The translations under genes were made by a program, and so were the position numbers. Shown here piece by piece: positions 13,701-25,814 of a DNA stretch of 64,000 bases. Numbering within the stretch: position 1 is the first letter of the stretch; each line of letters opens with the position of its first letter. Source of the stretch: Brachycybe producta (lineage: Eukaryota; Arthropoda; Diplopoda; Playtdesmida; Andrognathidae); NCBI GenBank assembly GCA_036925085.1, contig JAUPFP010000111.1, forward strand, positions 124,001 to 188,000, given 5' to 3'. Below the pieces are notes generated by a model. It saw nothing but the letters and a program-made list of their open reading frames with translations. It had not been told where the DNA came from and did not search any database.

Positions 13701-15290
13701 GTAGATTTTGAAGTTGAATTTGAAGTTGTATTTGAACTTGAAGTTAAAGTTGAAGCTCCTTTTGAAATTGAAGTTAAAGTTGAAGTTAAAGTTAAAGTTG
13801 AAAATAAAGTTAAAGTTAAAGTTGAAAATAAAGTTAAAGTTAAAGTTGAAGTTGAAGTTGAAGTTAAATTTGAAGTTAAAGTTAAAGTTGAAGTGGAATT
13901 TGAAGTTGAATTTGAAGTTGAATTTGAAGTTGAATTTCAAGTTGAATTTGAAGTTAAATTTGAAGTTGAATTTGAAGTTGAATTTGAAGTTGAAGATGAA
14001 TTTGAAGTTGAATTTCAAGTTGAATTTGAAGTTGAAGTTAAAGTTGAAGTTAATTTTGAAATTAAAGTTAAAGTTGAAGTTGAAGTTAAAGTTGAAATTA
14101 AAGTATAAGTTGAAGTGAAATATGAAGTTGAAATTGAAGTTAAAGATCAAAATGAAGTTGAATTTGAAGTTGAATTTGAAGTTGAATTTGAAGTTGAATT
14201 TGAAGTTGAGTTTGAAGTTGAATTTGAAGTTGAATTTGAAGTTGAATTTGAAGTTGAATTTGAAGTTGAATTTGAAGTTGAATTTGAAGTTGAATTTGAA
14301 GTTGAATTTGAAGTTGAATTTGAAGTAGATTTTGAAGTTGAATTTGAAGTTGTATTTGAAATTGAAGTTAAAGTTGAAGCTCCTTTTGAAATTGAAGTTA
14401 AAGTTGAAGTTAAAGTTAATGTTGAAAATAAAGTTAAAGTTAAAGTTGAAGTGGAATTTGAATTTGAAGTTGAATTTGAAGTTGAATTTGAAGTTGAATT
14501 TGAAGTTGAATTTGAAGTTGAATTTGAAATTGAAGTTGAAGTTGAAGTTAAAGTTAAAGTTGAAAATAAAGTTAAAGTTAAAGTTGAAGTTGAAGTTGAA
14601 GTTAAAGTTGAAGTTAAAGTTAAAGTTGAAGTGGAATTTGAATTTGAAGTTGAATTTGAAGTTGAATTTGAAGTTGAGTTTGAAGTTGAATTTGAAGTTG
14701 AATTTGAAGTCGAATTTGAAGTTAAATTTGAAGTTGAATTTGAAGTTAAATTTGAAGTTGAATTTAAAGTTGAATTTGAAGTTGAATTTGAAGTTGAATT
14801 TGAAGTTGAATTTGAAGTTGAATTTGAAGTTGAATTTGAAGTTGAATTTCAAGTTGAATTTCAAGTAGATTTTGAAGTTGAATTTGAAGTTGAATTTGAA
14901 GTTGAAGATGAATTTGAAGTTGAATTTCAAGTTGAATTTGAAGTTGAAGTTAAAGTTGAAGTTAATTTTGAAATTAAAGTTAAAGTTGAAGTTGAAGTTG
15001 AATTTGAAGTTGAATTTGAAGTTGAATTTGAAGGTGAATTTGAAGTAGATTTTGAAGTTGAATTTGAAGTTGTATTTGAAGTTGAAGTTAAAGTTGAAGC
15101 TCCTTTTGAAATTGAAGTTGAAGTTGAAGTTAAAGTTAAAGTTGAAAATAAAGTTAAAGTTAAAGTTGAAGTGGAATTTGAATTTGAAGTTGAATTTGAA
15201 GTTGAATTTGAAGTTGAAATTGAAGTTGAAGTTGAAGTTGAATTTGAAGTTGAATTAGAAGTTGAATTTGAAGTTGAATTTGAAGTTGAG
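7737..15290 (+). repeat. Higher-order tandem duplication, unit about 4.2 kb (two copies, second shortened)
   Basis: The variant pattern starting at 7737 (marker GTATAAGTTGAAGTGAAAT, then GTTCAAACTGAAG) reappears at 11943, an offset of 4,206 bp. The block at 6495-7730 matches 10701-11936 at the same 4,206-bp offset, so part of an earlier copy lies upstream of 7737. In the second copy the corresponding block begins at 14115, an offset of 3,414 bp, so about 0.8 kb is missing. Near 15.28 kb the variant order changes to a different family. Boundaries are approximate because they were judged by variant order, not by alignment. Confidence 0.8.
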
Positions 15291-15404
15291 TTTGATGTTG
15301 AGTTTGAAGTTGATTTAGAAGTTGAATTTGAATTTGAATTTGAAGTTGAATTTGAAGTTGAACTTGAAGTTGAATTTGAAGTTCAATTTGAAGTTCAATT
15401 TAAA

Positions 15405-15590
15405 GTTCAATTTCAATTGAAGTTCAAATAAAGTTCAATTTCATTTGAAGTTGAATTTGAAATTGAATTTGAATTTGAATTTGAAGTTGAATTTGAAGTT
15501 GAACTTGAAGTTGAATTTGAAGTTCAATTTGAAGTTCAATTTAAAGTTCAATTTCAATTGAAGTTCAAATAAAGTTCAATTTCATTTGAA
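15405..15590 (+). repeat. Phase-break junction of the hexamer array, two tandem copies
   Basis: The regular hexamer register is interrupted by a short segment around CAATTG (15414-15419 and 15555-15560). It is followed by GTTCAAATAAAGTTC and then TTTCATTTGAAG. The same junction recurs at about 18120, 20961 and 24996, so it marks a boundary copied with the higher-order units and was not created each time anew. The local sequence TTCAATTGAA is self-complementary. Confidence 0.85.
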
Positions 15591-15611
15591 GTTGAATTTG
15601 AAATTGAATTT

Positions 15612-15701
15612 GAAGTCAAATTTGAAGTCGAATTTGAAGTCGAATTTGAAGTCGAATTTGAAGTCGAATTTGAAGTCGAATTTGAAGTCGAATTTGAAGT
15701 C
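15612..15701 (+). repeat. CpG-bearing run of GAAGTC/GAATTT dimers
   Basis: Eight consecutive 12-bp units carry GAAGTC instead of GAAGTT. All but the first are followed by GAATTT, which gives TCGA and therefore a CpG every 12 bp inside an otherwise CpG-free array. Confidence 0.9.
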
Positions 15702-18700
15702 GAATTTGAAGTTGAATTTGAAGTTGAATTTGAAGTTGAATTTGAAGTTGAATTTGAAGTTGAATTTGAAGTTGAATTTGAAGTTGAATTTGAAGTTGAA
15801 TTTGAAGTTGAATTTGAAGTTCAATTTAAAGTTGAATTTGAAGTTGAATTTGAAGTTGAATTTGAAGTTGAATTTGAAGTTGAATTTGAAGTTGAATTTG
15901 AAGTTGAATTTGAAATTGAATTTGAAGTCAAATTTGAAGTCGAATTTGAAGTAGAATTTGAAGTCGAATTTGAAGTCGAATTTGAAGTCGAATTTGAAGT
16001 CAAATTTGAAGTCGAATTTGAAGTTGAATTTGAAGTTAAAGTTGAAGTTGAATTTGAAGTTGAATTTGAAGTTGAATTTGAAGTTGAATTTGAAGTTGAA
16101 TTTGAAGTTGAATTTGAAGTTGAATTTGAAGTTGAATTTGAAGTTGAATTTAAAGTTGAATTTGAAGTTGAATTTGAAGTTGAAGTTGAAATTGAAGTTG
16201 AAATTGAAGTTGAAATTAAAGTAGAAATTGAAGTTGAAGTGGAATTTGAAGTTGAATTTGAAGTTGAATTTGAAGTTGAATTTGAAGTTGAACTTGAAGT
16301 TGGATTTGAAGTTCAATTTAAAGTTGAATTTGAAGTTGAATTTGAAGTTGAATTTGAAGTTGAATTTGAAGTTGAATTTGAAGTTGAATTTGAAGTTGAA
16401 TTTGAAATTGAATTTGAAGTCAAATTTGAAGTCGAATTTGAAGTCGAATTTGAAGTCGAATTTGAAGTCGAATTTGAAGTCGAATTTGAAGTCGAATTTG
16501 AAGTCGAATTTGAAGTCGAATTTGAAGTCGAATTTGAAGTTGAATTTGAAGTTAAAGTTGAAGTTGAATTTGAAGTTGAATTTGAAATTGAATTTGAAGT
16601 TGAATTTGAAGTTAAATTTGAAGTTGAATTTGAAGTTGAATTTGAAGTTGAATTTGAAGTTGAATTTGAAGTTGAAGTTGAAATTGAAGTTGAAATTGAA
16701 GTTGAAATTAAAGTAGAAATTGAAGTTGAAGTGGAATTTGAAGTTGAATTTGAAGTTGAAGTTAAAGTAGAAGTTAATTTTTAAATTAAAGTTGAAGTTG
16801 AAGTTAAAGTTGAAATTAAAGTATAAGTTGAAGTGAAATATGAAGTTGAAATTGAAGTTAAAGTTCAAACTGAAGTTGATTTTGAAGTTGAATTTGAAGT
16901 TGAATTTGAAGTTGAATTTGAAGTTGAATTTGAAGTTGAATTTGAAGTTGAATTTGAAGTTGAATTTGAAGTTGAATTTGAAGTTGAATTTGAAGTTGAA
17001 TTTGAAGTTGAATTTGAAATTGAATTTGAAGTCAAATTTGAAGTCGAATTTGAAGTCGAATTTGAAGTCGAATTTGAAGTCGAATTTGAAGTTGAATTTG
17101 AAGTTGAATTTGAAGTTAAATTTGAAGTTGAATTTGAAGTTAAATTTTAAGTTGAATTTGAAGTTGAATTTGAAGTTGAATTTGAAGTTGAATTTGAAGC
17201 TGAATTTGAAGTTGAATTTGAAGTTGAACTTGAAGTTGAATTTGAAGTTGAATTTGAAGTTGAAGTTGAATTTGAAGTTGAATTTGAAGTTGAAGTTAAA
17301 GTTGAAGTTAATTTGGAAATTAAAGTTGAAGTTGAAGTTGAAGTTAAAGTTGAAAATAAAGTATAAGTTGAAGTGAAATACGAAGTTGAAATTGAAGTTA
17401 AAGTTCAAACTGAAGTTGATTTTGAAGTTGAATTTGAAGTTGAATTTGAAGTTGAATTTGAAGTTGAATTTGAAGTTGAATTTGAAGTTGAATTTGAAGT
17501 TGAATTTGAAGTTGAATTTGAAGTTGAATTTGAAGTTGAATTTGAAGTTGAATTTGAAGTTGAATTTGAAGTTGAATTTGAAGTTGAATTTGAAGTTGAA
17601 TTTGAAGTTGAATTTGAAGTTGAATTTGAAGTTGAATTTGAAGTTGAATTTGAAGTTGAATTTGAAGTTGAATTTGAAGTTGAATTTGAAGTTGAATTTG
17701 AAGTTGAATTTGAAGTTGAATTTGAAGTTGAATTTGAAGTTGAATTTGAAGTAGATTTTGAAGTTGAATTTGAAGTTGTATTTGAAGTTGAAGTTAAAGT
17801 TGAAGCTCCTTTTGAAATTGAAGTTGAAGTTGAAGTTAAAGTTAAAGTTGAAAATAAAGTTAAAGTTAAAGTTGAAGTGGAATTTGAACTTGAAGTTGAA
17901 TTTGAAGTTGAATTTGAAGTTGAAATTGAAGTTGAAGTTGAAGTTGAATTTGAAGTTGAATTAGAAGTTGAATTTGAAGTTGAATTTGAAGTTGAGTTTG
18001 ATGTTGAGTTTGAAGTTGATTTAGAAGTTGAATTTGAATTTGAATTTGAAGTTGAATTTGAAGTTGAACTTGAAGTTGAATTTGAAGTTCAATTTGAAGT
18101 TCAATTTAAAGTTCAATTTCAATTGAAGTTCAAATAAAGTTCAATTTCATTTGAAGTTGAATTTGAAATTGAATTTGAAGTCAAATTTGAAGTCGAATTT
18201 GAAATCGAATTTAAAGTCGAATTTGAAGTCGAATTTGAAGTCGAATTTGAAGTCGAATTTGAAGTTGAATTTGAAGTTGAATTTGAAGGTGAATTTGAAG
18301 TTGAATTTGAAGTTGAGTTTGATGTGGAGTTTGAAGTTGATTTTGAAGTTGAATTTGAAGTTGAATTTGAAGTTGAATTTGAAGTTGAATTTGAAGTTGA
18401 ACTTGAAGTTGAATTTGAAGTTCAATTTAAAGTTGAATTTGAAGTTGAATTTGAAGTTGAATTTGAAGTTGAATTTGAAGTTGAATTTGAAGTCGAATTT
18501 GAAGTTGAATTTGAAGTTAAAGTTGAAGTTGAATTTGAAGTTGAATTTGAAATTGAATTTGAAGTTGAATTTGAAGTTGAATTTGAAGTTGAATTTGAAG
18601 TTGAATTTGAAGTTGAATTTGAAGTTGAATTTGAAGTTGAATTTGAAGTTGAATTTGAAGTTGAATTTGAAGTTGAATTTGAAGTTGAAGTTGAAATTGA

Positions 18701-21677
18701 AGTTGAAATTGAAGTTGAAATTAAAGTAGAAATTGAAGTTGAAGTGGAATTTGAAGTTGAATTTGAAGTTGAATTTGAAGTTGAATTTGAAGTTGAACTT
18801 GAAGTTGGATTTGAAGTTCAATTTAAAGTTGAATTTGAAGTTGAATTTGAAGTTGAATTTGAAGTTGAATTTGAAGTTGAATTTGAAGTTGAATTTGAAG
18901 TTGAATTTGAAGTTGAATTTGAAATTGAATTTGAAGTCAAATTTGAAGTTGAATTTGAAGTTGAATTTGAAGTTGAATTTGAAGTTGAATTTGAAGTTGA
19001 ATTTGAAATTGAATTTGAAGTCGAATTTGAAGTCGAATTTGAAGTCGAATTTGAAGTCGAATTTGAAGTCGAATTTGAAGTCGAATTTGAAGTCGAATTT
19101 GAAGTCGAATTTGAAGTCGAATTTGAAGTTGAATTTGAAGTTAAAGTTGAAGTTGAATTTGAAGTTGAATTTGAAATTGAATTTGAAGTTGAATTTGAAG
19201 TTGAATTTGAAGTTGAATTTGAAGTTGAATTTGAAGTTGAATTTGAAGTTGAATTTGAAGTTGAAGTTGAAATTGAAGTTGAAATTGAAGTTGAAATTAA
19301 AGTAGAAATTGAAGTTGAAGTGGAATTTGAAGTTGAATTTGAAGTTGAAGTTAAAGTAGAAGTTAATTTTTAAATTAAAGTTGAAGTTGAAGTTGAAGTT
19401 AAAGTTGAAATTAAAGTATAAGTTGAAGTGAAATATGAAGTTGAAATTGAAGTTAAAGTTCAAACTGAAGTTGATTTTGAAGTTGAATTTAAAGTTGAAT
19501 TTGAAGTTGAATTTGAAGTTAAATTTGAAGTTGAATGTGAAGTTGAATTTGAAGTTGAATTTGAAGTTGAATTTGAAGTTGAATTTGAAGTTGAATTTGA
19601 AATTGAATTTGAAGTCAAATTTGAAGTCGAATTTGAAGTCGAATTTGAAGTCGAATTTGAAGTCGAATTTGAAGTTGAATTTGAAGTTGAATTTGAAGTT
19701 AAATTTGAAATTGAATTTGAAGTTAAATTTTAAGTTGAATTTGAAGTTGAATTTGAAGTTGAATTTGAAGTTGAATTTGAAGCTGAATTTGAAGTTGAAT
19801 TTGAAGTTGAACTTGAAGTTGAATTTGAAGTTGAATTTGAAGTTGAAGTTGAATTTGAAGTTGAATTTGAAGTTGAAGTTAAAGTTGAAGTTAATTTGGA
19901 AATTAAAGTTGAAGTTGAAGTTGAAGTTAAAGTTGAAAATAAAGTATAAGTTGAAGTGAAATACGAAGTTGAAATTGAAGTTAAAGTTCAAACTGAAGTT
20001 GAATTTGAAGTTAAAGTTCAAACTGAAGTCGAATTTGAAGTCGAATTTGAAGTTGAATTTGAAGTTGAATTTGAAGTTAAATTTGAAGTTGAATTTGAAG
20101 TTAAATTTTAAGTTGAATTTTAAGTTGAATTTGAAGTTGAATTTGAAGTTGAATTTGAAGCTGAATTTGAAGTTGAATTTGAAGTTGAATTTGAAGTTGA
20201 ATTTGAAGTTGAATTTGAAGTTGAAGTTGAATTTGAAGTTGAATTTGAAGTTGAAGTTAAAGTTGAAGTTAATTTGGAAATTAAAGTTGAAGTTGAAGTT
20301 GAAGTTAAAGTTGAAAATAAAGTATAAGTTGAAGTGAAATACGAAGTTGAAATTGAAGTTAAAGTTCAAACTGAAGTTGAATTTGAAGTTGAATTTGAAG
20401 TTGAATTTGAAGTTGAATTTGAAGTTGAATTTGAAGTTGAATTTGAAGTTGAATTTGAAGTTGAATTTGAAGTTGAATTTGAAGTTGAATTTGAAGTTGA
20501 ATTTGAAGTTGAATTTGAAGTTGAATTTGAAGTTGAATTTGAAGTTGAATTTGAAGTTGAATTTGAAGTTGAATTTGAAGTTGAATTTGAAGTAGATTTT
20601 GAAGTTGAATTTGAAGTTGTATTTGAAGTTGAAGTTAAAGTTGAAGCTCCTTTTGAAATTGAAGTTGAAGTTGAAGTTAAAGTTAAAGTTGAAAATAAAG
20701 TTAAAGTTAAAGTTGAAGTGGAATTTGAATTTGAAGTTGAATTTGAAGTTGAATTTGAAGTTGAAATTGAAGTTGAAGTTGAAGTTGAATTTGAAGTTGA
20801 ATTAGAAGTTGAATTTGAAGTTGAATTTGAAGTTGAGTTTGATGTTGAGTTTGAAGTTGATTTAGAAGTTGAATTTGAATTTGAATTTGAAGTTGAATTT
20901 GAAGTTGAACTTGAAGTTGAATTTGAAGTTCAATTTGAAGTTCAATTTAAAGTTCAATTTCAATTGAAGTTCAAATAAAGTTCAATTTCATTTGAAGTTG
21001 AATTTGAAATTGAATTTGAAGTCAAATTTGAAGTCGAATTTGAAATCGAATTTAAAGTCGAATTTGAAGTCGAATTTGAAGTCGAATTTGAAGTCGAATT
21101 TGAAGTTGAATTTGAAGTTGAATTTGAAGGTGAATTTGAAGTTGAATTTGAAGTTGAGTTTGATGTTGAGTTTGAAGTTGATTTTGAAGTTGAATTTGAA
21201 GTTGAATTTGAAGTTGAATTTGAAGTTGAATTTGAAGTTGAACTTGAAGTTGAATTTGAAGTTCAATTTAAAGTTGAATTTGAAGTTGAATTTGAAGTTG
21301 AATTTGAAGTTGAATTTGAAGTTGAATTTGAAGTTGAATTTGAAGTTGAATTTGAAGTTGAAGTTGAAATTGAAGTTGAAATTGAAGTTGAAATTAAAGT
21401 AGAAATTGAAGTTGAAGTGGAATTTGAAGTTGAATTTGAAGTTGAATTTGAAGTTGAATTTGAAGTTGAACTTGAAGTTGGATTTGAAGTTCAATTTAAA
21501 GTTGAATTTGAAGTTGAATTTGAAGTTGAATTTGAAGTTGAATTTGAAGTTGAATTTGAAGTTGAATTTGAAGTTGAATTTGAAATTGAATTTGAAGTCA
21601 AATTTGAAGTTGAATTTGAAGTTGAATTTGAAGTTGAATTTGAAGTTGAATTTGAAGTTGAATTTGAAATTGAATTT

Positions 21678-21779
21678 GAAGTCAAATTTGAAGTCGAATT
21701 TGAAGTCGAATTTGAAGTCGAATTTGAAGTCGAATTTGAAGTCGAATTTGAAGTCGAATTTGAAGTCGAATTTGAAGTC
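21678..21779 (+). repeat. CpG-bearing run of GAAGTC/GAATTT dimers
   Basis: Nine consecutive GAAGTC-containing 12-mers give regularly spaced TCGA sites. The run is copied 4,035 bp downstream as part of the higher-order unit. Confidence 0.9.
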
Positions 21780-24700
21780 GAATTTGAAGTTGAATTTGAA
21801 GTTAAAGTTGAAGTTGAATTTGAAGTTGAATTTGAAAATGAATTTGAAGTTGAATTTGAAGTTGAATTTGAAGTTGAATTTGAAGTTGAATTTGAAGTTG
21901 AATTTGAAGTTGAATTTGAAGTTGAAGTTGAAATTGAAGTTGAAATTGAAGTTGAAATTAAAGTAGAAATTGAAGTTGAAGTGGAATTTGAAGTTGAATT
22001 TGAAGTTGAAGTTAAAGTAGAAGTTAATTTTTAAATTAAAGTTGAAGTTGAAGTTGAAGTTAAAGTTGAAATTAAAGTATAAGTTGAAGTGAAATATGAA
22101 GTTGAAATTGAAGTTAAAGTTCAAACTGAAGTTGATTTTGAAGTTGAATTTGAAGTTGAATTTGAAGTTGAATTTGAAGTTGAATTTGAAGTTGAATTTG
22201 AAGTTGAATTTGAAGTTGAATTTGAAGTTGAATTTGAAGTTGAATTTGAAGTTGAATTTGAAATTGAATTTGAAGTCAAATTTGAAGTCGAATTTGAAGT
22301 CGAATTTGAAGTCGAATTTGAAGTCGAATTTGAAGTTGAATTTGAAGTTGAATTTGAAGTTAAATTTGAAATTGAATTTGAAGTTAAATTTTAAGTTGAA
22401 TTTGAAGTTGAATTTGAAGTTGAATTTGAAGTTGAATTTGAGGCTGAATTTGAAGTTGAATTTGAAGTTGAACTTGAAGTTGAATTTGAAGTTGAATTTG
22501 AAGTTGAAGTTGAATTTGAAGTTGAATTTGAAGTTGAAGTTAAAGTTGAAGTTAATTTGGAAATTAAAGTTGAAGTTGAAGTTGAAGTTAAAGTTGAAAA
22601 TAAAGTATAAGTTGAAGTGAAATACGAAGTTGAAATTGAAGTTAAAGTTCAAACTGAAGTTGAATTTGAAGTTAAAGTTCAAACTGAAGTTGAATTTGAA
22701 GTTGAATTTGAAGTTGAATTTGAAGTTGAATTTGAAGTTGAATTTGAAGTTGAATTTGAAGTTGAATTTGAAGTTGAATTTGAAGTTGAATTTGAAGTTG
22801 AATTTGAAGTTGAATTTGAAGTTGAATTTGAAGTTGAATTTGAAGTTGAATTTGAAGTTGAATTTGAAGTTGAATTTGAAGTTGAATTTGAAGTTGAATT
22901 TGAAGTAGATTTTGAAGTTGAATTTGAAGTTGTATTTGAAGTTGAAGTTAAAGTTGAAGCTCCTTTTGAAATTGAAGTTGAAGTTGAAGTTAAAGTTAAA
23001 GTTGAAAATAAAGTTAAAGTTAAAGTTGAAGTGGAATTTGAATTTGAAGTGGAATTTGAATTTGAAGTTGAATTTGAAGTTGAATTTGAAGTTGAATTTG
23101 AAGTTTAGTTTGATGTTGAATTTGAAGTTGATTTTGAAGTTGAATTTGAAGTTGAATTTGAAGTTGAATTTGAAGTTGAACTTGAAGTTGAATTTGAAGT
23201 TCAATTTGAAGTTCAATTTAAAGTTCAATTTGAAGTTCAATTTGAAGTCAAATTTGAAGTCGAAATTGAAGTCGAATTTGAATTCGAATTTGAAGTTGAA
23301 TTTGAAGTTGAATTTGAAGTTGAATTTGAAGTTGAATTTGAAGTAGATTTTGAAGTTGAATTTGAAGTTGAATTTGAAGTTGAATTTGAAGTAGATTTTG
23401 AAGTTGAATTTGAAGTTGTATTTGAAGTTGAAGTTAAAGTTGAAGCTCCTTTTGAAATTGAAGTTGAAGTTGAAGTTAAAGTTAAAGTTGAAAATAAAGT
23501 TAAAGTTAAAGTTGAAGTGGAATTTGAATTTGAAGTGGAATTTGAATTTGAAGTTGAATTTGAAGTTGAATTTGAAGTTGAATTTGAAGTTTAGTTTGAT
23601 GTTGAATTTGAAGTTGATTTTGAAGTTGAATTTGAAGTTGAATTTGAAGTTAAAGTTGAATTTGAAGTTGAATTTGAAGTTGAATTTGAATTTGAAGTTG
23701 AAGTTGAAGTTGAATTTGATGTTGAATTTGAAGTTGAAGTTAAAGTTGAAGTTAATTTTGAAATTAAAGTTAAAGTTGAAGTTGAAGTTAAAGTTGAAAT
23801 TAAAGTATAAGTTGAAGTGAAATATGAAGTTGAAATTAAAGTTAAAGTTCAAACTGAAGTTGAATTTGAAGTTGAATTTGAAGATGAATTTGAAGTTGAA
23901 TTTGAAGTTGAGTTTGAAGTTAAATTTGAAGTTGAATTTGAAGTTGAATTTGAAGTTGAATTTGAAGTTGAATTTGAAGTTGAAGTTGAAGTTGAATTTG
24001 AAGTTGAATTTGAAATTGAATTTGAAGTCAAATTTGAAGTCGAATTTGAAGTCGAATTTGAAGTTGAGTTTGATGTTGAGTTTGAAGTTGATTTTGAAGT
24101 TGAATTTGAAGTTGAATTTGAAGTTGAACTTGAAGTTGAATTTGAAGTTGAATTTGAAGTTCAATTTAAAGTTCAATTTGAAGTTCAATTTGAAGTTGAA
24201 TTTGAAGTAGAATTTGAAGTTGAATTTGAATTTGAATTTGAAGTTGAATTTGAAGTTGAATTTGAAGTTGAATTTGGAATTGAATTTGAAGTCAAATTTG
24301 AAGTCGAATTTGAAGTCGAATTTGAAGTCGAATTTGAAGTCGAATTTGAAGTTGAGTTTGATGTTGAGTTTGAAGTTGATTTTGAAGTTGAATTTGAAGT
24401 TGAATTTGAAGTTGAACTTGAAGTTGAATTTGAAGTTGAATTTGAAGTTCAATTTAAAGTTCAATTTGAAGTTCAATTTGAAGTTGAATTTGAAGTAGAA
24501 TTTGAAGTTGAATTTGAATTTGAATTTGAAGTTGAATTTGAAGTTGAATTTGAAGTTGAATTTGGAATTGAATTTGAAGTCAAATTTGAAGTCGAATTTG
24601 AAGTCGAATTTGAAGTCGAATTTGAAGTCGAATTTGAAGTCGAATTTGAAGTTGAATTTGAAGTTGAATTTGAAGTTGAATTAGAAGTTGAATTTGAAGT

Positions 24701-25712
24701 CGAATTTGAAGTTGAATTTGAAGTTGAATTTGAAGTTGAATTTGAAGTTGAATTTGAATTTGAATTTGAAGTTGAATTTGAAGTTGAATTTGAAGTTGAA
24801 ATTGAAGTTGAAGTTGAAGTTGAATTTGAAGTTGAATTAGAAGTTGAATTTGAAGTTGAATTTGAAGTTGAGTTTGATGTTGAGTTTGAAGTTGATTTAG
24901 AAGTTGAATTTGAATTTGAATTTGAAGTTGAATTTGAAGTTGAACTTGAAGTTGAATTTGAAGTTCAATTTGAAGTTCAATTTAAAGTTCAATTTCAATT
25001 GAAGTTCAAATAAAGTTCAATTTCATTTGAAGTTGAATTTGAAATTGAATTTGAAGTCAAATTTGAAGTCGAATTTGAAATCGAATTTAAAGTCGAATCT
25101 GAAGTCGAATTTGAAGTCGAATTTGAAGTCGAATTTGAAGTTGAATTTGAAGTTGAATTTGAAGGTGAATTTGAAGTTGAATTTGAAGTTGAGTTTGATG
25201 TTGAGTTTGAAGTTGATTTTGAAGTTGAATTTGAAGTTGAATTTGAAGTTGAATTTGAAGTTGAATTTGAAGTTGAACTTGAAGTTGAATTTGAAGTTCA
25301 ATTTAAAGTTGAATTTGAAGTTGAATTTGAAGTTGAATTTGAAGTTGAATTTGAAGTTGAATTTGAAGTTGAATTTGAAGTTGAATTTGAAGTTGAAGTT
25401 GAAATTGAAGTTGAAATTGAAGTTGAAATTAAAGTAGAAATTGAAGTTGAAGTGGAATTTGAAGTTGAATTTGAAGTTGAATTTGAAGTTGAATTTGAAG
25501 TTGAACTTGAAGTTGGATTTGAAGTTCAATTTAAAGTTGAATTTGAAGTTGAATTTGAAGTTGAATTTGAAGTTGAATTTGAAGTTGAATTTGAAGTTGA
25601 ATTTGAAGTTGAATTTGAAATTGAATTTGAAGTCAAATTTGAAGTTGAATTTGAAGTTGAATTTGAAGTTGAATTTGAAGTTGAATTTGAAGTTGAATTT
25701 GAAATTGAATTT

Positions 25713-25814
25713 GAAGTCAAATTTGAAGTCGAATTTGAAGTCGAATTTGAAGTCGAATTTGAAGTCGAATTTGAAGTCGAATTTGAAGTCGAATTTGAAG
25801 TCGAATTTGAAGTC
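25713..25814 (+). repeat. CpG-bearing run of GAAGTC/GAATTT dimers (second copy)
   Basis: Counterpart of the 21678-21779 run at a 4,035-bp offset, with nine GAAGTC units at 12-bp spacing. Confidence 0.9.
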
